NCBI GenBank assembly: GCA_034435395.1
Contig: DAOTXK010000414.1
Location: 1 to 10,666 of the forward strand
DNA length: 10,666 nt
Direction: 5' to 3'
DNA from: DAOTXK01 sp034435395
GTDB lineage: Bacteria > Chloroflexota > Anaerolineae > Aggregatilineales > Ch27
Shown here: piece by piece, positions 6,464-10,666 of the stretch
Numbering within the stretch: the stretch's first letter is position 1
How the letters are laid out: the number at the start of each line of letters is the position of its first letter
Made by a program: the position numbers and the translations under genes
The notes under the pieces: model-generated
What the model was told of the DNA's origin: nothing
Database searches by the model: none
The model's input: the letters and a program-made list of their open reading frames with translations, nothing else

Positions 6464-7363
6464 CTACTGATTGGCTTCCGCGATGGCATTCCGCAGGTAA
6501 TCCAGCGAAGGCGCGCCGGAACGATGGTTGGGCGTGATTTCCGGCGGCACGCCGTTCAGGGTCAGGGTGGGCGTGCCGGTCACTTCTCCCTGGTATTCGT
6601 TGGCCAGGGCCAGGAACAGGGCATTGGCCGCGTTCAGGCGGTCGAGGATGTCATCGGACATCATACACTCGTTGAACGCTTCCGGGTCCAGACCCAGATA
6701 GGCCACGGCAGCCGCCAGCTTATCCTGGGTATACGCGCTCCCGGCATACTGCCGCAATAAAACAAACAGCAGGTCGTGCATCTCCCAGAAGCGCCCCTGA
6801 TCCAGCGCGCACAGGGCCGTCGCCGACGCCGGGGCCGAAAACTGGTCGGTCACCGGCACATACACGAAGGTGACCCGCCCGGCGCGAACGTCGTCCAGCA
6901 GGGCCATAAACTGGTTGTCGTGAAAGTTGGCGCAGTGCCCACACCCGAAAGACGAATACTCGTAGATCACCAGCGGCGCATCCGGCGCGCCCAGCATGGG
7001 CAGGCCCTCCTCGCTGATCCCGCGCCGGATACCGGCGTAGATGCTCTCGTTTCCCCCTGCTTCGGTCCCCGGCCCGTCGGCTTCTTCTGTACCGGGTGCC
7101 GCCTCGGCGGTTTCCGTTGGCTCCTGTTCGGTTGCTCCCGCTCCGGTCGCCGTCGGCTGGCTGCCGCCCTCACTGTCCGCATCCGCCACGGCTGTCTCGA
7201 CGGCGGGCGTCGCGGTCGCCTGGGGCGGCGGCGCAGGGAAAGAGGCGGATTGGTTCGAGAGGATGATCAGCACCAGGGCCGCCACCGCCACCACGACCAC
7301 GCCGACCAACAGGGCGATCTGCCGCTGGCGTTCCGGTTGCCGCTCAGGTTTGACAGTGGACAT
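6464..7363 (-). CDS. Membrane-anchored DsbA-like thiol oxidoreductase 1
   Basis: 299 residues. A short basic cytoplasmic N-terminus (1-15) and one hydrophobic helix (about 16-36) anchor it with the catalytic domain outside. Residues about 40-105 form a low-complexity Ala/Thr/Glu/Pro linker. The Thioredoxin_4 domain (about 108-299) has a CGHC active site (141-144) and the cis-proline motif TGTPT (P265). Two more cysteines, C185 and C233, are shared with the paralogue at 8555-9292. DsbA-type proteins introduce or shuffle disulfides in exported proteins; CGHC is a typical oxidising or isomerising motif, but direction cannot be set from sequence. The ATG at 7361-7363 has GAGGG 7 bases upstream. 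It starts 31 bases after the dipeptidase stop, so the two are very likely co-transcribed. No DsbB or VKOR reoxidase gene is in the window. Confidence 0.92.
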   Translation of the reverse strand: MSTVKPERQPERQRQIALLVGVVVVAVAALVLIILSNQSASFPAPPPQATATPAVETAVADADSEGGSQPTATGAGATEQEPTETAEAAPGTEEADGPGTEAGGNESIYAGIRRGISEEGLPMLGAPDAPLVIYEYSSFGCGHCANFHDNQFMALLDDVRAGRVTFVYVPVTDQFSAPASATALCALDQGRFWEMHDLLFVLLRQYAGSAYTQDKLAAAVAYLGLDPEAFNECMMSDDILDRLNAANALFLALANEYQGEVTGTPTLTLNGVPPEITPNHRSGAPSLDYLRNAIAEANQ

Positions 7364-7394
7364 GGCATTCCCTCATCATTTCGGACACAAGCGG

Positions 7395-8465
7395 TCACTC
7401 CAGCGCCCGGCGCAGGATGCGCAGGAAATTGCCGCCCAGGATGCGCTCGACATCTTCCACCGCGTAGCCCCGCACCAGCAGCGCTTCCCCGATCTGCCAG
7501 AAATCGGACGTTGTGTCGATGCCATCGGGCATCGCTTCCGCGCCAAAACCGCCGTCGATGTCGGAGCCGATGCCCACGTGCGCCGAACTGCCGGTCACCT
7601 GGCAGACGTAATCGATGGCGGCGATGATAACATCAAACGGGGTATCGGCTTTGGGCGCACCTTTGTACCAGTGCGGATTCAAGAACCGATTGTACAACAC
7701 CACGCCCATGACGCCGTCCCGTTCGGCCAGGCGCTGAATCTGCAAGTCGGTCAGGTTGCGGTGGTGGTCCCACAGGGCGGTGGGATTGCTGTGGCTGGCG
7801 ATGACCGGGCCTTCATAGCGGTCGAGCGCTTCCAGGAAGCCCTCTTCGGTGGTATGGCTGAGGTCCAGGATAAAGTTGAAGTCCTGCATGGCTTCCAGCA
7901 ATTCCCGTCCCAGGTCGGTGAGAGGGCCGGGACGACCGGTGCCGCCCGCGTAGCGGGTTTCCGACCAGGCCAGGCCAATGATGCGCAGGCCGCGCTCATA
8001 CCATTCTTCGAGCTGGCGGGGTTCGACGATCGGGTCGGCGCCCTCCATCAGCAGGCACAGCCCAACCCGGTGTTTATCCATCGCCACGCCGTCGGCCCAG
8101 GTCTCCAGCACGGCATCCAGTTCGGCCCGGCGCGTGATCAGGTCGATCTGCTCATGTTCGTCCGCCAGCCGCTGGTAGTACTCCCACTGGCGGAGCGCCT
8201 GCTGGTAGGCTTCCTGCGGCGTGGTATACCCGGCGAAATTGTCCGACTTAAACGGCGACCAGGCCGACTCGGCAAACAGCGTGGCGAAGATCACGCCCAC
8301 CCTTCCCAGGAGCGCATCCGGCAGGCCGTTGGCGGCCAGTCCGCGTTTGGCGGCCAGACCAGCCTCCACTTCCGCGCGGCGGATGTCCCAGGCCGCACGC
8401 CGGTAATCCCGGCCCAGCCGGAGCGCGTTATAGGCGATGTCCTGGTGCCCATCGACGATGATCAC
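7395..8465 (-). CDS. Dipeptidase, peptidase family M19 (renal dipeptidase type)
   Basis: 356 residues. The family hydrolyses dipeptides using two metal ions, usually zinc, in a TIM-barrel fold. Expected ligands are present: H7 and D9 (DGHQD), E141 (LLMEGADP), H204 (LDLSHTTE) and H225 (ASHSNPTAL); R236 (HHRNL) and D302 in GIGSDIDGG fit the substrate and acid-base positions. Where mammalian renal dipeptidase has its substrate-binding histidine (H152), this protein has Trp (W167 in GLAWSETRYAGG), so specificity may differ. There is no signal peptide, so it is probably cytoplasmic. The start is GTG at 8463-8465 with AAGGGGGG just upstream; no in-frame ATG fits the DGHQD start. It is flanked by two paralogous DsbA-like genes on the same strand. 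Confidence 0.93.
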   Translation of the reverse strand: MIIVDGHQDIAYNALRLGRDYRRAAWDIRRAEVEAGLAAKRGLAANGLPDALLGRVGVIFATLFAESAWSPFKSDNFAGYTTPQEAYQQALRQWEYYQRLADEHEQIDLITRRAELDAVLETWADGVAMDKHRVGLCLLMEGADPIVEPRQLEEWYERGLRIIGLAWSETRYAGGTGRPGPLTDLGRELLEAMQDFNFILDLSHTTEEGFLEALDRYEGPVIASHSNPTALWDHHRNLTDLQIQRLAERDGVMGVVLYNRFLNPHWYKGAPKADTPFDVIIAAIDYVCQVTGSSAHVGIGSDIDGGFGAEAMPDGIDTTSDFWQIGEALLVRGYAVEDVERILGGNFLRILRRALE

Positions 8466-8554
8466 CGATCCCCCCTTGTGTCACGGACATCCCGCCACGG
8501 GCGAGCGGACATACCCGGCACACATGCCAGGCGCATGCTCCGCGGTGCCCCGCC

Positions 8555-9292
8555 CTAACCGCCGCTCAGTTCGGCGATGCGCTGCCGGATGTAATCCATC
8601 GGCGGGCCGCCCGACCCGAATTCCGGCGGGACGCCGTTGAAGGTCAGGGTGGGCGTGCCGGTGACCTGGCTGTAACGGGCGATCAGGTCGTCGAACAGTT
8701 CATTGGCGGCGGTCACCTGTTGCGCCGTATCGGGATCATTCAGGCAGGCGTTGAAGGCGTCCATGTCCAGGCCCATTTCCTGCACCCCCGCCGTGATCCG
8801 GGACATAACAAAGGCGTTGCTGCCGAACTGTCGCAGCCAGGAGAAAAACGTGTCATGCAGTTCCCAGAAACGATCCTGCGCCAGCGCACAGAACGCTGCC
8901 TTGTTGGCCGGGATGGTTGACGAATCCAGGTTGACCGGCACGTACACAAAACGGACCCTGCCCGACCGGATGTCGTCCAACAACTCCTGGAACTGGTTGT
9001 CATGGAAATTGGCGCAGTGCGAGCAGTTAAAGGCCGAGTAGTCGTGGATGACCACCGGGGCATCCGGCGAGCCTAGCTGCGGCAGGCCTTCCTCGCTCAC
9101 GCCGCGCGGGATCCCGGCATAAACATCGGACGTGGCCGCCGTCACCGGCGCGCTGGGCGGGACGTTGGCGATGGCAACCAGGACCGCGCCCACGACGGCC
9201 ACGATAATGATGACAATTAGCACGGTCATCTGCTGCTGGCGTTGGCGCTGCCGCTCGCGGGCGGTCTTTCGTTTGCGGGTTGTCGTCGTCAT
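8555..9292 (-). CDS. Membrane-anchored DsbA-like thiol oxidoreductase 2
   Basis: 245 residues from ATG at 9290-9292, chosen because AAGGAG lies 6 bases upstream; an in-frame GTG at 9305-9307 would overlap that ribosome site. A strongly basic N-terminus (6-18) and a hydrophobic helix (about 23-43) form an N-in anchor. A short spacer (44-57) leads to the Thioredoxin_4 domain with CSHC (90-93), cis-proline TGTPT (P214) and the extra cysteines C135 and C183. Over the 63 residues from YAGI to VPV it matches DsbA-like 1 at 48 positions without gaps, so the two are paralogues. The long linker of protein 1 is absent. It stands 89 bases upstream of the dipeptidase start, making it the probable first gene of a three-gene unit. 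Confidence 0.92.
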   Translation of the reverse strand: MTTTTRKRKTARERQRQRQQQMTVLIVIIIVAVVGAVLVAIANVPPSAPVTAATSDVYAGIPRGVSEEGLPQLGSPDAPVVIHDYSAFNCSHCANFHDNQFQELLDDIRSGRVRFVYVPVNLDSSTIPANKAAFCALAQDRFWELHDTFFSWLRQFGSNAFVMSRITAGVQEMGLDMDAFNACLNDPDTAQQVTAANELFDDLIARYSQVTGTPTLTFNGVPPEFGSGGPPMDYIRQRIAELSGG

Positions 9293-9392
9293 TGCACTCT
9301 CCTTCACAAGTCAACGATGGCCTTCCGGATGGTGTTGAGAGTCGGCTGGGATAAACCGCTGGATAGATAACATCCTTGTCAGCGTCATTGCC

Positions 9393-9413
9393 GGCGGGGC
9401 GAGTCTGCCCGCC
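9393..9413. other. Hairpin in the leader of DsbA-like gene 2
   Basis: GGCGGG/CCCGCC pair (9393-9398 and 9408-9413) with a 9-nt loop lies about 100 bases upstream of the DsbA-like 2 ATG, inside its predicted leader. There is no T run on either side. It could be the 3' end structure of the upstream HAD transcript or a leader element. Confidence 0.3.
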
Positions 9414-9427
9414 CATAGTGGCCCTTA

Positions 9428-9456
9428 ATGCTACCGCTTGCCTGGTAAAACTTCAA
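9428..9456 (-). promoter_or_regulatory. Candidate promoter of the DsbA-like 2 / dipeptidase / DsbA-like 1 unit
   Basis: On the minus strand TTGAAG (9456-9451), a 17-bp spacer and TAGCAT (9433-9428) each match four of six sigma70 consensus bases. It sits just after the HAD stop and would give a leader of about 130 nt. Moderate motif evidence only. Confidence 0.35.
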
Positions 9457-9474
9457 AGGGTTCCCCCTGGTCGC

Positions 9475-10251
9475 CTACGACAGCCACGGCTCAATGGCCG
9501 CCAACAGGTCGGGCAGGCGCTTCAGCGTGGCATCCGGCACAATCGGATGATCCGCTGGCGGCATCTTCTCCCAGGCCCCGCTCCACATCCAGATGCCTTT
9601 CAGCCCGGCCTGCTGCGCGCCGTACACGTCAAAGTAGGGGTGATCACCCACGTAGGCCGCCTCTTCCGGTTGCAGGCCCAGCGCCCGCAGCGCCATCTGG
9701 AAGATGGCCGGGGCTGGCTTCCAGGCGGCCACGTCAGCGGAGAAAAACGTGCATTCCAGGTACTCCGCCAGCCCCCAGCGCGCCAGGTCTTGCTGATGAA
9801 AGCGCCCCGGCCAGACGGTATTGCTGATCAGGCCAGTCTGCAGGCCCTTCTGCCGCACGGCGATCAGGGTTTCCCGCGCGCCCTCCAGCGGCGCGACGAA
9901 CGCCTGCACCGGGGCGACGTAAGCGGCCATCGCCTGATCCACCAGGCCGTCGCTGAGGGCCGCCGCTGGCACGCCCCAGGCGGCCATGACCTCCCGCAGG
10001 ATGGGTCCCAGCTGCGGATTGACCGGTTCCATCTGCCCGACGCGCCGCCAGTGCCGCTCCGCCACGGCGAAGTTGATGGCGCGGGCTTGGTCAACCGGCG
10101 GGATGGCGAAGCCCTGCCCGGCCAGAAAGGCGTGCAGACCGTCTGACCCCGCATCTTCCATGGCCTGCCAGCCGGTCTGCGGATGCGCGCCGGGCGGGTG
10201 GTAGTTGAGCAGCGTGCCGCCCAGGTCAAAGATGATGCCGCGTAAGGTCAT
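9475..10251 (-). CDS. HAD-superfamily hydrolase with Gly at the second motif I Asp
   Basis: 258 residues, a probable cytoplasmic phosphatase-like enzyme of unknown substrate. HAD motifs: motif I FDLGGTLLN with nucleophile D9, motif II ISNT (S143), motif III K178 in WKPAPAIF, motif IV VGDHPYFD (D203, D208). The cap insertion between motifs I and II is helical (about 20-125), as in the haloacid dehalogenase/phosphoglycolate phosphatase group. The usual DxD of motif I is DxG here: the second Asp, the general acid/base in phosphatases, is G11. ATG at 10249-10251 was chosen because GGAG lies 7 bases upstream and motif I then falls at the N-terminus; further upstream the open frame is Arg-rich and not protein-like. 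The protein ends EPWLS. Confidence 0.9.
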   Translation of the reverse strand: MTLRGIIFDLGGTLLNYHPPGAHPQTGWQAMEDAGSDGLHAFLAGQGFAIPPVDQARAINFAVAERHWRRVGQMEPVNPQLGPILREVMAAWGVPAAALSDGLVDQAMAAYVAPVQAFVAPLEGARETLIAVRQKGLQTGLISNTVWPGRFHQQDLARWGLAEYLECTFFSADVAAWKPAPAIFQMALRALGLQPEEAAYVGDHPYFDVYGAQQAGLKGIWMWSGAWEKMPPADHPIVPDATLKRLPDLLAAIEPWLS

Positions 10252-10455
10252 GAGTCCGCTCCCCCTCACCATCGCGCCTGCCCTGTCTGTGACCGAAACT
10301 ATACCACAATCCGGGACCGCGCTCGCCAGCGCGCGCCGAACAGCCTCCTCGCCCCGGCGGCGCAGACGACGACGGCGGCCATTATGCCCCAGAATGATTA
10401 ACAATGGGTAAGAGGATGGCGCGTTTGTTGTCAGGAAACTGTTATAGGAGAACGA
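10252..10455. other. Intergenic region upstream of the HAD gene
   Basis: This 204-base gap contains the HAD promoter candidate (10298-10306) and a perfect 6-bp hairpin CGCGCT/AGCGCG with a 4-nt loop (10318-10333). No gene was found. I see no T-rich intrinsic terminator after the partial gene that ends at 10456. Confidence 0.45.
10298..10306 (-). promoter_or_regulatory. Candidate extended -10 promoter of the HAD gene
   Basis: On the minus strand TGG is followed by TATAGT, about 50 bases upstream of the HAD ATG. The preceding bases (TGTGGTATA) are identical to those at the DUF255 promoter candidate (1666-1676). No -35 resemblance is seen. Confidence 0.45.
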
Positions 10456-10665
10456 TCAGGGCGCGGGGTCTTCGCCGTCCGGGAGCGTGAGCGGTCGCCG
10501 GGCGGCCTCCAGCCCGGCCAACACGATCTCCATCGCCACCTGCACGCGCCCGGCCCAGTTGGCGGGGTCCTGGTCGTAAGCCTCGGCGGCGCGGCGCTGG
10601 GTGGCGGCGTCGGCTGCCTGGTCCCGGTAGCGGTCCGCCGATTCCCAGTCCAAGCCGTCGACGGT
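10456..10665 (-). CDS. C-terminal end of an unrecognised protein, 5' end outside the window
   Basis: 69 codons and a TGA stop (10456-10458) are open to the right edge. The visible part is helical and polar, with an Ala/Gln/Arg-rich stretch (DQAADAATQRRAAEAY), a WAGRVQVAMEIVLAGLEAARR segment and a PLTLPDGEDPAP tail. The reading frame continues without a stop to the edge, so an internal TTG at 10651-10653 need not be the start. I do not recognise the family and give no function. The gene runs in the same direction as the HAD gene, 204 bases upstream. Confidence 0.55.
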   Translation of the reverse strand, partial: TVDGLDWESADRYRDQAADAATQRRAAEAYDQDPANWAGRVQVAMEIVLAGLEAARRPLTLPDGEDPAP

Positions 10666-10666
10666 G

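Noticed and set aside
7041..8558. 505-codon plus-strand open frame spanning DsbA-like 1 and the dipeptidase
   Set aside because: It crosses two well-supported minus-strand genes and their intergenic gap; antisense shadow.
10252..10404. N-terminal extension of the HAD protein
   Set aside because: The extension is Arg-rich and crosses the promoter candidate; motif I belongs near the N-terminus and the ATG at 10251 has a ribosome site.
1..10666. Mobile element, CRISPR, tRNA, toxin-antitoxin or defence system
   Set aside because: No transposase, integrase, repeat-spacer pattern, cloverleaf or known defence domain was recognised on either strand.

Overview
The window is GC-rich and densely coding, and looks like a chromosomal segment of a Chloroflexota bacterium, probably Anaerolineae-like. 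This assignment is an inference from protein style: a signal peptide followed only by LysM repeats, membrane-anchored Thioredoxin_4 proteins with Thr/Pro/Glu linkers, and a bactofilin with a long acidic tail. There is no rRNA or other marker gene to confirm it. I see no tRNA, rRNA, CRISPR array, insertion sequence or phage gene.

Layout, left to right. All genes are on the minus strand except the bactofilin. (1) Positions 2-1606 hold the N-terminal 535 codons of a DUF255 (SSP411/YyaL-type) thioredoxin-fold protein cut by the window edge. (2) Positions 1766-2314 encode a secreted triple-LysM protein with a clear intrinsic terminator. (3) A divergent promoter region separates it from a plus-strand bactofilin (2475-3167), which has a good sigma70-type promoter and a strong terminator. 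(4) A membrane glycosyltransferase (3198-4556) converges on the bactofilin; its stop codon lies inside the bactofilin terminator stem. Upstream of it is a zinc-ribbon SAM methyltransferase (4684-5619). (5) A small four-helix membrane protein of unknown function occupies 5817-6254. (6) Two membrane-anchored DsbA-like oxidoreductases (6464-7363 and 8555-9292) flank an M19-type dipeptidase (7395-8465). (7) A HAD-superfamily hydrolase occupies 9475-10251. (8) The C-terminal end of an unrecognised protein enters from the right edge (10456-10665).

Functionally the window leans toward the cell envelope: a LysM glycan-binding protein, a cytoskeletal bactofilin, a polyprenyl-sugar-type glycosyltransferase with a methyltransferase, and two extracytoplasmic thiol oxidoreductases. 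The dipeptidase has no signal peptide and probably acts in the cytoplasm on imported or recycled dipeptides. The likeliest transcription units are methyltransferase then glycosyltransferase, and DsbA-like 2 then dipeptidase then DsbA-like 1, perhaps continuing into the four-helix protein. No gap between genes exceeds 300 bases.

I did not find a convincing new defence or mobile system. The most interesting points are the duplicated DsbA-like pair around the dipeptidase, the highly acidic lysine- and arginine-free bactofilin tail, catalytic-residue departures in the HAD and M19 proteins, recurring -10 elements with shared upstream bases, and several hairpin-rich short intergenic regions.
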